Assembly: GCA_003024785.1 (NCBI GenBank)
Contig: PUQB01000320.1
Span: forward strand, 1 to 64,000
Length of the DNA stretch: 64,000 nt
Direction: 5' to 3'
Origin: Selaginella tamariscina
Lineage: Eukaryota; Streptophyta; Lycopodiopsida; Selaginellales; Selaginellaceae
The notes beneath the pieces were generated by a model. The model was not told where the DNA came from, ran no database searches, and was given only the letters and a program-made list of their open reading frames with translations. This document shows positions 1 to 11,440 of this stretch, piece after piece. Position numbers and translations under genes: made by a program. Position 1 is the first letter of the stretch. Each line of letters opens with the position of its first letter.

Positions 1-843
1 AAGATATTGACCAAAATGATTTGATTAATCCGGAGAGTGATGATTTAGACAAAATGAGGAAGATTTCTTTATGATAGGAAGAAAGTATTTATAAAAAATT
101 AACATGTTGATAAGAAAATGATTTCATTTGTAATTATGTTTGATAGTATTTCTTCATTATTGTAAACTATTTTTAGAATAATATGAATATTCTAAGATAT
201 TTTAGGAATATTCCTTACTAAGTAAGGTTATTGAAGGATTAATTAATTAATTAATTAATATTTAAGGCTTAATTACATATTAATTAAATGATTAATTAAT
301 AATTAAAACTTAAGTATTAATTAGTAATTTATTTTATATTCCCATTTTCACGTATCATGCCCACTTTAGTTACAACGTGCATCTTATGCCATATTACAAT
401 TCCATATACCAAATGCCAAGTACTGTATTCTAAGTCATATACCGAATAAATATTTCAATGCCAAATCCTAAGCCTATTAACACATGTTTATTGCATAATT
501 GTTTTTGTTTGCTTTGCTTGAGTTTCTAGAATGTAATTGCATTATGTGTGTGTGCGTGCTATCAATGTGATACAATGAAAAATTCCAAATTCCACTTGCA
601 TTTGTCAAATGCCAAATGCCAAACTCCAAAAACCAGCCAAGAGCTCCAACTGTTATCATTGTGTAGATTGTTACTAAACACCTCAAGGCAATATCAATTT
701 GAGCTATGGTGGTTTATAAAACTGACCAATGGATAGTACAAATGAGAAGCATTGTACATGTTCTTAAATAAAACACATGAATGTTTAATCTAATAGAGCT
801 TATTTATGAAATCAGTCAATGTGCAATACATTGCTATTATCAA
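1..843. other. AT-rich intergenic sequence with a possible MITE end
   Basis: No gene is supported here. Bases about 333-372 resemble the right end of the MITE at 63769-64000: a TATTCCCATTTTCA stretch, then an AGTTACAAC-like end. Only one end is visible, so a full element cannot be drawn. The rest is simple AT-rich sequence with short repeats of CCAAATGCCAA near 400-640. Confidence 0.4.
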
Positions 844-1237
844 TGTAACGGTAAGCCATGACCCAAGAGCAGGATAAGACAAGAAGGTTTGACTCAAGAG
901 CAAAGCGAGAGTAACAAACAAGACAAGAACAAGGAACATAATAAGATAATTATAAAATGACTGGTATTGATAGTAACTAATTATACAACAATTAAGTCGG
1001 AGTTTTTATACTCACAACTCCAAGAGCTAATCTAGGCATAAGAAAAATGATACTCCAAGAGCTAATCTAGGCATGAGCTAAAAATAATGTCCCTTGTTTT
1101 GTAGGTATATCCTATAAGCATATCCTGTTAGTTATATCCTATAGGTATATCCTGTAGGCATATCCAATATCTCATATCTTGTATCATGTATCTTGTATCC
1201 TGTAAGCATATCATGTATTTTGTATCGGGTCGTGATA
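844..1237 (-). repeat. 3' LTR of the first gypsy element
   Basis: This repeat pairs with 6241-6648. Both share AAGCCATGAYCCAAG at the left, a run of TATCCTGTAGGCATATCC-like units, and TATCGGGTCGTGA at the right. The two copies have diverged clearly, including in the number of short units, which suggests an old insertion. Confidence 0.75.
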
Positions 1238-1389
1238 GCACCTCCTCCCTAAGGATGAGTTCCATGAGTCTTGAGATCTGGTTTAGCAGGATACATTGAT
1301 GGAAAGTAACAACCTTGGAAGAAGCATGAAGTAAATTGGATGCAGTTCCCAAGTGCGATTGATAGGCAAATAATCTTTTCAATCAACTA

Positions 1390-1900
1390 AGTATTGAAGT
1401 TGGCGGCAATGAAGACGAGAATCAAGGATGGCTACAACTTTGTACTCAGGTTTATCGTCAATGAGCACAGGAGGGGAGGAGAAGAAGCATAACTAGGAAG
1501 AGGAGAAGGATGATACGGTTTTAATAAGGAGGTGTGAAACACAGGATGAAGTTTCACAGTAAATAGTAGCTCAGTCAAAAGCTACAGGATTGACCTCAGC
1601 TGCAATCCTGTAAGGACCCAATCGTTGAAAATCTAACTTAAAAGAAGGCCTATTAGTGCGGATATGCCAACAAAGAAGCCATACGAGATTACCAACCTTG
1701 TATGCAGGTGTCGGCTGACGATGAGCATTAGTGTGACGCTTGTACCGTTCCTGTGCCTACTGAAGATGAACTCTGAGATCATCTTGTACCTGACGAAGAT
1801 GCTGGAGACGATCATGTATTGCAAGAGTAGAAGAAGGAGAAGCATGAAGAGCAAAGTCAAAACGTGGATGGTAGCTTGTAAGAGCAAAGAAAGGTGTCTG
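1390..1900 (-). pseudogene. Integrase C-terminus and chromodomain of the gypsy element
   Basis: On the minus strand, about 1580-1890 encodes an integrase C-terminal (GPY/F-type) segment recognisable from PAYKVGNLVW, HIRTNRPSFKLD and RLGPYRI. About 1390-1460 then encodes a chromodomain-like segment with EYKVVAILDSR and LQYLV. This places the element in the chromovirus branch of Ty3/gypsy. The segment has the same orientation as gag and protease but the opposite orientation to the adjoining reverse transcriptase block. Frames are broken between the two pieces. Confidence 0.7.
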
Positions 1901-1930
1901 GCCTATATACCTATACAGGGTTCTTCCAAA

Positions 1931-1968
1931 CCTGTATCAATGTCGAAGGTTCCTCCTCAACAGGATCC
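1931..1968 (+). repeat. Left copy of the 38-bp inverted repeat at the inversion breakpoint
   Basis: The reverse complement of this stretch matches 4642-4679 at about 33 of 38 positions by manual alignment, sharing CATTGATACAGG and GAGGAGGAA. It sits at the junction where coding orientation changes. Confidence 0.7.
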
Positions 1969-4641
1969 ACCTCCTGTTGGTTCATCAGCACATTCGCAGG
2001 CTCTCCTCACTCCTGTGCATCCACAGACTTCTGTACAGGATTCTTTCAATCTTGTACACTCATCAACATCCACACAAGTTTTCCCCAATCCTGCCTCTTT
2101 TCATTACTTTGCTTCCGTTTCACCCCCAAGATCCTTCTTCTTTTTCAATCACAGCTCCCTCCTTCTCCCTCCGAGTTTTTTACCACTACTATGCATGAAC
2201 TTGCCACTAATCCTGCTCCTTTTCATCTTTTTGCTTTTCAAGTAACTCCTATATCCTCTTCCACCTTTCTTGTATCTGACTCTCATGTTTTTCAATCTCC
2301 TTCTCCTTCTCCTACTTCTTCCTTGCGATCCAAGTATCACTCCTTTCAGGACGTTTTTGATAAACACAAGGCTGCAGTTCTTTCTATTCACAAGTCCTAC
2401 AACTGTCCTATCGATTTTACGGAAGGAAAGACTCCACCGTTTGGACCGATTTATGCACTGTCACCTATAAAATTGGAGGTTCTTCGTTAGTACATCGAGG
2501 ACAACTTGGCATCTGGCTTCATTCATTACTTAAAGTCCACCACAGGAGCACCTATCTTCTTTGTCAAAAAGAAAGATGGGAGTTGCGTTTGGTTGTAGAT
2601 TACAGGGTTTGAATCAAGGCACCATCCGGAACCAATACTCGTTACCATTGATCCGAAACTTCTCAATCGGCTGCGAGGAGCAAAGGTGTTTACAAAGATT
2701 GACTTACGAGGGGCTTACAATCTTGTACGGATTCGCCCAGGCGATGAGTGGAAGACTGCCTTTCATACAAGGTATGGACATTTCGAGTACACATGATGCC
2801 TTTCGAACTTCAAATTCCCCAGCCGTATTCCAACATATAGTGAACGACATCTTTCGCAACTTCTTAAACCAGTTTGTGGTGATTTACCTCGATGACATCC
2901 TGATTTTCTCCAAGGTCTAGGTGGCACATGACAAACATGTACGACTAGTTTTATAGAAATTTCGCGAGCATGGCCTATATGCGAAGTTGGAAAAATGTTT
3001 TTTTAACAAGGATACTGTGGAGTTCTTGGGCTACATCGTCTCTCCTGCTGGTGTCTCAATGGACATGCACAAAGTGAAGATTGTCGTGGAGTGGAAGATG
3101 CCTAAGTTTGTACAAGACGTACAATGTTTTCTTGGCTTCACAAATTTCTACAGGCGATTCATACAGGACTTCTCCAAACGTGTACTTCCACTCATGAAAC
3201 TCACTAAGTGCATAGGGGATTTCTCTTGGTCTGACAAAACAGAACATGCATTCACAACACTCAAGGACGCATTTACGACAGCTCCGATTTTAGCACATCC
3301 TAATCCTTCTCGTTGAAGTAGATGCTTTGGACGTTGTAGTAGGTTCTATCCTATCACAAGCTAAAGAAGACAAGTTACTCCATTCATAGCCTTTCACTTT
3401 CGTAAGTTCCTTTCAGCGGAGATCAATTATAAGATTCATGACAAGGAACTCAAGGCCATTGTGGATTCGTTCAAGGAGTGGCGGCACTTCCTGGAAGATG
3501 CTGCACATCCTGTACAAGTTCTTACGAATCATAAGAACCTAGACTTTTTCAAATGGCTCAAGTTCTCAATCAACGACAGGTTAGGTGGGTGGAATTTTTA
3601 TCACATTTTAATTTTGTCATCATTTACAGGATTGGTTTTCGGAATGGCAAAGCAGATGCATTGTCTAAGCATTCTTACCTTGCACCGACCCTGGGTGATC
3701 CTGCATACGACTATTAAAAGCAAGTGTTGTTGGGTCCTGATCAATTTTGGCTTGCGGCACTACAGGTTCATTAGGCTCCAGCAAATTCAACACTTTTACA
3801 GGGCATCCGTTTGCAATTGGCTACAGACGAATTGGCGAAGAATGTGTTCTCACACATTAGTTTTGACATCGCAAGCTCCTCTTCCTCTAGTTCCCGTACA
3901 GACTACAACCTGTTTGCCATACAAAACATACTCCTATACCGAGAGGGTCTCATGTACATTCATGTTGGTGTTTACAGAATTTGTGTGGTACACGATTGTC
4001 ATGATACCCCGGCTACATGACATTTTGATGTGGCCAAGATAGTTGAGTTGGTGACTCGCAACTATTGGTGGCCTAGGTTGCGAGGTTTTAAGGAAAAGTT
4101 TGTACAGAGTTGTGACATTTGCAACAGATTAAAGATGCCTCATCACGCACCCTCTAGTCGTCTTCGTCCTCTTCCTGTTTTCTTTGCTCCTTGGAGATCC
4201 ATTTCTATGGATTTCCTCATAGATCTTCCTCCTTCTCATGGATTTGATGCAGTTCTTATGATGGTTGATTGTTTCACCAAATAGGCTCATTTCCTACCCT
4301 GTAACAAGACGACTACAGGCCAGACAACTACTGAGTTGGTGATCCGTGAAGTGTTCCGATATCATAGTCTTCTTAAGAGCATTGTTTCTGATCGAGGCCC
4401 ACAATTCATGTCCAGATTTTGGCGGAGCTTCTCCAGAGTCTACAAGTTAAAGCGTATCTTTCTTTAGGATATCATTCACAAATTGATGGGCAGTCAAACG
4501 CACGATTCAGAGTATCTTCCCTGCTTCATCAGTTACCAACAGGACAACTTCTTCCTATGGCAGAGTTTGTTTACAACAACTTCGTTCACGCAAATCTATG
4601 AACTTACAGAGTGGGGAGAGCCTGATGAAATGACATGAGGT

Positions 4642-4679
4642 GAATCCTATCGAGGAGGAATCTTCAACATTGATACAGG
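4642..4679 (-). repeat. Right copy of the 38-bp inverted repeat at the inversion breakpoint
   Basis: This is the partner of 1931-1968. It lies between the end of the plus-strand integrase block and the minus-strand protease region. Confidence 0.7.
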
Positions 4680-4799
4680 AACAGGCACGGTCAATCCTAT
4701 AGCTTGTACTGCCTCAGACACTAAGGACGTATCCTGCATGCAAGAAGGTACAGGATTGATCCTGGTTGCCGGAGAGGAAAACATGAGTGTCCTAGACCT

Positions 4800-5240
4800 T
4801 CAATCGATCTGAAGATTTACAACCACAAACCATGGCATGCCCAAAAACGATAAGAGTCAACCGAGTCTTTGATCAAGTTGAAGGAAATTGAACAGTTGAA
4901 TGCGCCATGACTACAAGAGAGAGGTGTGATAGCATGGGTAATTGCACCAGAAGCAATTAGACGACCATCTGCAACCTCTACAGGAACTGCACACTTCAAA
5001 CTTCACTACCAGAATGCCATGCTGAGTTGCAAAAGTGTCATCCATGAAGCATACATTTGCACCAGTGTTTAACAGGGCAAACTCCTTGAGCTCTCGGTTA
5101 TTGAGATGAATGTGTACAGGAAACTGAGTGATGGAATGGTATGAGCAGCACCAATAGAGCCTGCACCTACGTCCAACTTCGTGGCTCTTAGACAAAATGG
5201 ACATTGAAGTTTTCTGACTGAATTTCAGCTTCAACTTCAC
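4800..5240 (-). pseudogene. Aspartic protease remnant of the gypsy element
   Basis: The minus strand encodes a retropepsin-like segment with FALLNTGANVCFMDD, where the family normally has an LDSGA-type active site, so the catalytic Asp is replaced by Asn. The downstream protease/linker phrase VADGRLIASGAITHA follows in another frame. It is contiguous with the gag remnant to the right. Confidence 0.65.
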
Positions 5241-6162
5241 ACGTTTTGAACTTCCTAGCTTTAATAAGACATTCTACCACCTTGTGTCCTGCTTCACCAC
5301 AATATAAAGCATAAGTTCTCACTGCACGACGTTGATTCTCAGCAGCTAAAAGTGGGTCACGCTTGTATTTTTCAACCTCCATAGGGACTACTCCAGAAGG
5401 TGTCGCAGGAACTGTGCTATAGCTGCAGGATTGGCTTGCAAGAACTGCTGACAAGATTTTTCTTTACGATGATCAAACAAACGATTATCGCAGCAAACAG
5501 CCTGTTACATGATCTCTGCTAATGGTTGAGCATCCGGTAATGTAAGGAGAAGGTCCTTCACGTCATCCCTCAACCCAAAACGGAAGTGTTCAATCAATGT
5601 AGTCTTATCCCATAGAATGTTCGTGCAAAGTGCTGAAATTCAGATGCATAGACAAAAGCTGGTTGGGATCCTTGTGCGAGCTTTTGTAACTTCGTGCATG
5701 CGGAATGGTACTTATCGGGATCTCCAAAGTAGGCTTCAAAGGCAGGCACAAATCCTTCAAAGTCTTCATCAATGGGTCGTCAAGCTTCAGCAAAGGGGCA
5801 ACCCAAGCCCGTGGAGATCCAACTAGTAGGGATGCCAAAAGGCCAACCTTTTGTGCATCAGTCGAGTAGTGGCGTGGTTGCATGCGGATCAAAAGCCTGA
5901 TTTGATTCAGAAAACTTTGAAAATTGGCACGATTGCCACTGAACTTCTCTAGCATGCTGATCTTTGGTTATGAAGAAGAGTTCGATGGAGAGGAAACCAT
6001 GGATGCTTAAGAGAGAGCTTGCGCAGTAGCCTTGGAGGATGCATCAGTAACTGCATGCGCCGTGTTAATGGAACCTTGCAAATCTATGACCACTTGGCAC
6101 AAAGTGGCCAGCTCATGAAGCAACATTTGGTGCTCGCATTGAAATTGCTTAAAATCTACCAT
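5190..6162 (-). pseudogene. Gag remnant of the gypsy element
   Basis: Translation can begin at the ATG at 6162 (MVDFKQFQCEH). A Retrotrans_gag-like segment follows at about 5955-5720 (FSGNRANFQSFLNQ, VGLLASLLVGSPRAW). A zinc-knuckle remnant, CGEAGHKVVEC, lies near 5290; its first cysteine is lost. Several stops and shifts separate the pieces. Confidence 0.65.
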
Positions 6163-6240
6163 GATTCATGAAAGAAAGAAAAAGGAGGAAAAAAAAAGTA
6201 ACTGAAAATCGAGGAGTTATGAAAGGAGTTACTATCAAAC

Positions 6241-6648
6241 TGTCAAGCCATGATCCAAGAACAAGGAAGCTTGACTCAGGAGCAGGACAAGGATTAGGAA
6301 CAAGACAAGAGTAGGACAGGAACTAGGAACAAGATAAGGAGAGAACAGGAAGCAAGGAGCAAGACAAGAACAAGACAAGATTGATCGTAAAAAAATAGTG
6401 TTGATAGTAGCTAATTGTACAACAATTAGGTCGGAGCTTTTATGCTCACAACTCCAAGAGCTAATCTGGTCATGAGCCTAATCTAGTCATGAGCTAAAAT
6501 GGTGACCATTATCCTGTAGGTATATCCTATAGCATATCCTGTAGGCATATCTTGTAGGCATCCTGTAGGTATATCCTGTGGGCATATCCTGTATCCCGTA
6601 TCCTGTATCCTGTATCTGGAATCCTGCATCCTATATCGGGTCGTGACA
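6241..6648 (-). repeat. 5' LTR of the first gypsy element
   Basis: This 408-bp repeat runs on the plus strand from TGTCAAGCCATG to GGGTCGTGACA, giving TG...CA ends on the minus strand. It contains several short direct repeats of TATCCTGTAGGCATATCC type. Its partner is 844-1237. Confidence 0.75.
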
Positions 6649-6649
6649 G

Positions 6650-7200
6650 GGTGGGGGTCATAACAAGTGATATCTAAATTAGATCTTAGCTCAGGCTAAT
6701 GGCTTAGTCTAGAGTCTAGTGAGTGATTCCGAGACCAAGTCCATGATATGATCCACACCTTCAACTTCCTTATGGGGCTGACCCTTACCAAGTGCATGAT
6801 TTGATCCACGCTTTCAACTTATTGGGGTTTAAAAGGGTCAGTTAGTCGCATGGGGTGACTTTGATAGTGCGATGGCTTAACTTAGAGTCCAGCGATGGCT
6901 TAACTTAGAGTCCAAGGAGCACCAAGTGTATGACATGATCCCACTTTCAACTTTTTTACTGGGGCTAAATAAGGGTCAATTAGTTGCATGGGGCGACTTT
7001 GATAGTGAGATGGCTTAGTCTAGAGTCCATGGAGCAATCCCGGGGCCAAGTATATGACATGATCCATGCTTTCAACTTTCTTACTAGGGTTGACAAGGGT
7101 CAACTAGTTGCATAGGCCGACTTTGATAGTGCAATTGCTTAGTCTAGAGTCTAGGGAGCAATTTCGAACACATGGGGCATGGACTTGAACAAAAACATGG
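6650..7200. repeat. Degenerate tandem repeats, about 120-160 bp units
   Basis: About four units repeat the phrases TTAGTCTAGAGTC, AGCAATCCC, GACATGATCC, CTTTCAACTT, GGGTCAACTAGTTGCAT and GACTTTGATAGTG. A shorter version of the same array is at about 62090-62390. Confidence 0.65.
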
Positions 7201-8018
7201 TGAATATTGTGCACCATGGGTTCAAATATTGGTAATAAATTGTCACACATAAAATGAGGGTCCTAACAAGTAATGGTCCCTTTTTTATTATGGTTAATAA
7301 AATAAAGATAAGAACCCTAAGGACTGTGAGGTCTTGGGTTTGAGTCTCATCCTTACAACCTTAGGGTTAAGGAAATTAGGAATAGAAATTCCAATTATTT
7401 AGGACATTTGTGACCCTAGAGGGTGGTTACCACTTGGCTGTACACATATGATTAAGGGGTTTAGTTAGGCAAGGACAAGTTCGCCAACCTTGTGGCATGA
7501 GCTTTTACTCAAAATTTATCCCTTGATGAGAATCAAATCTAGGACCACTCCCCAAATGTCACAACCTTTCCTTCTCCCCTTATGCCAACTAGGCAAAGAG
7601 CCAATTGGTATTTATAAGAGGGCCTGTCATAGTTTTTACTATGACTCGACCCTTTACTTTGGACATTGACTGTTATTACCTACTGTACCATGTTGACGGA
7701 CCCTAGATGTAGTTAGAAACAGCCCCGCTTAGTTCACTTAGGTGTTTTAGATGTCGCGAGAAACTCTAAGCGAAGGTAGCACTTACCTTCTAGAAAACCC
7801 ACCCCAATTTTGACGTCCTAATTAAGATGAATTTGACATGTTATATAGGGTTAGGAACACCCCTAGGGTTGACCTAACCCTAGGGTTGCCCTAACCCACG
7901 CCCTAAAAATCCTCACCCCCCTTGGTTAGGGTTTAGGGGTAGGGGTTAGTGTGCAAACTCATCTCATTAACTAAGGGGCTGGCATTTAGTGTCAGCCCAC
8001 TTAACATACAGGAAAAGA

Positions 8019-8044
8019 GGGGGGAGGGGGGGGGGGGGGGGGGG
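8019..8044 (+). repeat. Long G homopolymer
   Basis: A run of guanines broken by a single A at 8025, with 19 consecutive G from 8026. This is a likely place for sequencing length error. Confidence 0.9.
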
Positions 8045-9509
8045 CGCTCCGTCACATAAATAAGGTAGAGTAATGTAGGAGAGCTCCTGGGTTCATGACT
8101 GAGTTCGTTGCTCTTCTGCCGGTGCAAGCTTTAGCTTGTGTCGTCAAGGCACAACCCTCTGTTGTGCCGCCCTAACTTCCAGATACCAGGGGTATGTCCT
8201 ACCTTCGGGTAGCTTACCCTGAACGTTGGCGAATCCATGCCTGAAGGTCTTGTCAAAATGCACATTCCAAGAAGCAGTTGAGGTTTGTCTTCAGCCTCCT
8301 TCTCCACGTCAAGCTAGGAGCAACACTCACATCTAACCAGGGCATGTTCGTGTCCTTGTCCAACTGTGGCGTGGGTTCTTGATTGACAGGGTTTCCTTAC
8401 CGAGTCTTGAGGGATAATTGAGGGGTTCTAGAGTTGGCATTTAGGAGCCACGTTTGTGGCACTTGGTGCAACTCTTGAATCTAAGGGCTATGGCATGATA
8501 GCCCACATTGGGGAAGGCAGTGTCACATGGAGATGTGACACTGGGCTAAACGTCACATGGTACAACATTTGAGGCACGCCCTTTGAGGTTATGTCATGAG
8601 CTTGTCGCCAAGGGGTTGGATACTTTAGTAAACAGACATGCTTGTGCTTGCACTAGGGTGCTAAGCCTTGGGCATCCGCTCAAGGGAGGTTAGGTCTCAT
8701 AACTAGGTGTGCTTTGGTACACTTGGCTAGGGGATGTTCTCTTTGGAATTCAAGGGTTAAACACCCTAAACATATTAGCAGGAGCCCTTTCGTGAGGCAT
8801 TCGCAAGGTCATGTGTTTAGGGTTATCCCAAACCTAGCCTTAGGGAGTTTGCTTAGCAAAACACTTGTGTCCGCCTACGGCGCACACTCGTGTCCTCACT
8901 AAGTACTAGCCCTAGGTCTAAGGTATAACTTGGCCACTCAAACCCTTAGGGGTTAGTCGTGGTTCAGGGTACCCCTTGTCGCCTAAAGGGGTTGTACTCC
9001 TGGATGAGGGTGATTCCTCAAGGGGTAAGTGACAATGCCTTAGCTTTGTCCAGGGGTATGTATGGAACACACGTCTCCTTGATGGGGGTTAGGGCATGAG
9101 CCTGTCTAGGTCTTTCTAGGGCAAGACCCTAAGTCAACTAGGGTTATCCCCAAGGGTTTTGGGGTAGACACTCTAGGAAGACTTAGGCTAACCCTAAGTC
9201 AACTAGGGTTATCCCTCAGGGGTTTTGGGGGCAAACATTCTAGGGAAACTTAGGCTAAACCCTAAGTCTCCTGTCCACTTGGGCATTAGAGTCTAACCCT
9301 AGGGGTGGTTGGGGTTGTTCTGGGAAACTTAGCGTTGCTAACACAGGGTGATGACGCCGAATGGCCACCTAGCAGCCACGTGTTGGCCCTTTGGGTTAAA
9401 ACTCTGACAGGGCCTCTGGTCATGATAACTCAATTACGCTTGAGTCTTTTTGCCTACATATACCACAATCTTTACCTAGATAGTCAACCCACCAGGTTAG
9501 AACTATGAC

Positions 9510-9690
9510 ACTAGAGGGAGGTGGCTACCATGGACATTTGTGACCCTAGAGGGGGTGGCTACCATGGACATTTGTGACCCTAGAAGGAGGTGGCTACCAT
9601 GGTCACAAATCTAGAAGGAGGTGGCTACCATGGACATTTGTGACCTTAGAGGGGGTGGCTACCATGGACATTTGTGATCCTAGAGGGAGT
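9510..9690. repeat. Minisatellite with about 35-45 bp units
   Basis: Five to six copies of a unit containing GACCCTAGAGGGAGGTGGCT and ACCATGGACATTTGTG stand in tandem. Related units occur at about 62620-62810 in the right arm. Confidence 0.75.
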
Positions 9691-9847
9691 TAATAAGGAT
9701 GGTGTTTATTAGGTCAAGTGGGTTTGGTCTTGTATCTCTCCTTGAAGTTTGAAAACCAGACTCTAGGGGGAGGGGTCATACCACTTTTAACTAGAAGGTT
9801 TTCATGTAGGAAGATAGTGCACTAATTATATAAGTTAGAATTTGCAA

Positions 9848-10012
9848 TGAAATGCATTACCTTCATCCAATCCCCAGCCACACCCCTTGGTAGACATGGT
9901 GTGTATCTACTAGGTTGAGGTCAACAACATGAGTAGCTTGGCAAACCTTGTTGATAACCATTGTTATAATACACATAACCATAAGGCCATTCATAGCCAT
10001 GTGCATACCTAC
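9848..10012 (-). pseudogene. Remnant of the transposon-borne DNA methyltransferase
   Basis: The minus strand encodes FDEAFQLVGMHMAMNGLMV, then ACQATHVVDLNLVDTHHVYQ-like sequence. This aligns with the methyltransferase of the transposon at 38.8-46.9 kb (FDEALQFAGMHMAANGWLV, ASVVDLQLAATYYIYRG). The sequence after the matching exon end also keeps a GTA donor-like position, as in the intact gene, so the copy probably arose by DNA transposition. It is joined directly to the zinc-finger remnant on the other strand. Confidence 0.75.
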
Positions 10013-10310
10013 TAGTTGGAATGCTTCATCAAATTGACAAGGTCTATCAATGAGTCTTGTTATTTTCTTGCATTTGAACATAATGAGTACCACTTCAAGG
10101 GTATGATCGAGAAAGTGAAATTGTTAACAACTGGAATAGTGTTAGAAATGAAATGCACTCATTGTGGGGCCAAGACTACTCCCAAGAAACTTATTTAACT
10201 GTTATATATTATGTGATCCTAAACAATATCAATCTAACAAGGTTCTTTATTCATTATGAATGTCATGAACACCCCACTAGGCCATTTGTGTCAACAACCA
10301 ATACATAACA
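10013..10310 (+). pseudogene. Remnant of the transposase N-terminal Cys/His-rich domain
   Basis: The plus strand reads YHFKGMIEKVKLLTTG, LEMKCTHCGAKTT and, after a stop, VIYYVILNNINLTRFFIHYE with CHEHPTRP. This matches the minus-strand transposase N-terminal domain at about 41320-41600 (CQFKGTIDKVQLSSDG, LGMKCVHCN, VVAYYIIPDDITCTRLFIH). Stops show that it is dead. Its head-to-head junction with the methyltransferase remnant is repeated at 63.26 kb. Confidence 0.75.
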
Positions 10311-11147
10311 AGTGAAAAAAGATAATTAGGAGAACTATGAACCATTTACTATAGAACAAACTAGCGAGTGATTGATTCTAGGTAGCACAGGAGATTAAAG
10401 CTACTCAAATAATTTGAAAATGTTTTCATGCAAAGGCTTTTGTTCAACCTATAGTTGCAATAATTTATTAACAACTATTGCAGATATTGTTTGTTTCATT
10501 CACACACAACGAATAACCATTTTATTATGAGACTCATAATTGAATAGCACAACCAAGGACACAATGCTCATGATTCTAGGAAGGTTGTGATAGATTTTTA
10601 TAATTAAAGATCTAATGTCTGTACTCCAACATTTGTATAAGACTGCATGCCATAGCATCCAAGTGTAGGTACATAATGTAGATACCTAATTGATCGGCTG
10701 CACTTGTTTCTCCTATCTTTTATGAGGCCCAAGCACTTCACCTAGCTTGCCTTTCCTATTCAACAAATAGCCCATTTGTTAAGTTGCACCTCTCTTTTAT
10801 GAACATCCTTCATGTTTAGCACAACATGTTCAATGTTACTAAATATCATACATATGTGAATACAAATCATTTGTGCCAGTATTGTCAATGTTTTCTTGAT
10901 GAACTATTTTTGACTTTTACATTTGTTGTGCTTGAAATGTAGGGATTCCAACCTACACCTCCTTACTCATGAACTCTTTAGCAATCCCTAAGGCATGCAA
11001 CAATACCATTGTACAAGATTAGCCTACGTCTAGAGGAGTGGAGGGCTTTCATTGTCTTGCCATCCATCCCACCCTACACCGTAGGCTCGGACGTGAGAGT
11101 GAACACTAGATTTTAAACGTGAAATAAGTTCTCATTATACACATGTC

Positions 11148-11440
11148 TTAATGTCTAAGTGAATAGACCAAAATCAAATACCTTCTTCTCTTCTTGCTTT
11201 CACCTTGACACTTTGAAGCACAGCATTTGTGAGCCACCTCCAACAAAGGTACTTGCTTTGTAAGTTTGGCCCTTATAACTTTTACATGAGCATGCTCTTT
11301 CAAGTTCTTATCTTTCAATTCATGTGGTCTTTGTGTCTGGACTACCAAGCAAACCAAGTTTGTAATCCTCTAACGTTGGTTGAGCAGCCTTCCAATAAAG
11401 ACTTCAACATTGCTCATTGTTCTTGCTATGTATTTATGAT
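11148..11440 (-). pseudogene. Remnant of the MULE-like transposase C-terminal region
   Basis: The minus strand gives RAKLTKQVPLLEV and, after a frame change, LTNAVLQSVKVKA. These correspond to RARLTKRVPLLEA and LTDAVFQSAKVKA of the transposase at about 40080-40180. In the complete element this segment lies on the same strand as the zinc-finger domain. Here it is on the opposite strand, so this copy has also been rearranged. Confidence 0.65.

Larger units (their letters stand above)
1931..4679 (+). pseudogene. Inverted block: gypsy reverse transcriptase, RNase H and integrase core
   Basis: The plus strand encodes, in several broken frames, a proline/serine-rich linker (about 1930-2330), the start of reverse transcriptase (about 2335-2930, with the YLDDIL catalytic box near 2885), the thumb and RNase H region (about 2985-3700), and an integrase zinc finger and core (about 4030-4600; NYWWPRLRGF, CDICNR and SMDFLIDLP are visible). 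Stops and shifts occur throughout. All domains follow the usual gypsy order, but the whole block is reversed relative to the LTRs, gag, protease and integrase C-terminus. A 38-bp imperfect inverted repeat marks both edges. Confidence 0.8.
844..6648 (-). mobile_element. Ty3/gypsy chromovirus-like LTR retrotransposon, internally rearranged
   Basis: Two similar repeats at 844-1237 and 6241-6648 bound the element. Read on the minus strand the right copy is the 5' LTR: it begins TGTCACGACCC and ends GGCTTGACA. Gag, a zinc knuckle and an aspartic protease follow it on the minus strand. The far end holds the integrase C-terminus and chromodomain, also on the minus strand, followed by a purine-rich tract next to the left LTR. 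The middle block, with reverse transcriptase, RNase H and the integrase core, reads on the plus strand and is therefore inverted. Stops and frameshifts are frequent, so the copy is dead. No convincing target duplication is visible. Confidence 0.85.
6649..9860. repeat. Repeat-rich left arm of a dispersed element family
   Basis: No gene is supported. This arm shares ordered blocks, in the same orientation, with about 58.7-63.05 kb: GTGGGGGTCATAACAAG, degenerate tandem units containing TTAGTCTAGAGTC and GACTTTGATAGTG, a GGTCTTGGGTTTGAGTCTCA block, GACCCTAGAGGGAGGTGGCT units, and a final block with AGAAGATAGTG and TTAGAATTTGCAATGAAAT. It runs straight into the transposon remnant at 9.85-10.3 kb, so it is probably flanking or terminal sequence of that repeat family. 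Confidence 0.65.

Noticed and set aside
1664-2490. Open frames on both strands near 1.6-2.5 kb as host genes
   Set aside because: They coincide with the linker and integrase C-terminal regions of the rearranged gypsy element, or are low-complexity shadows of it.
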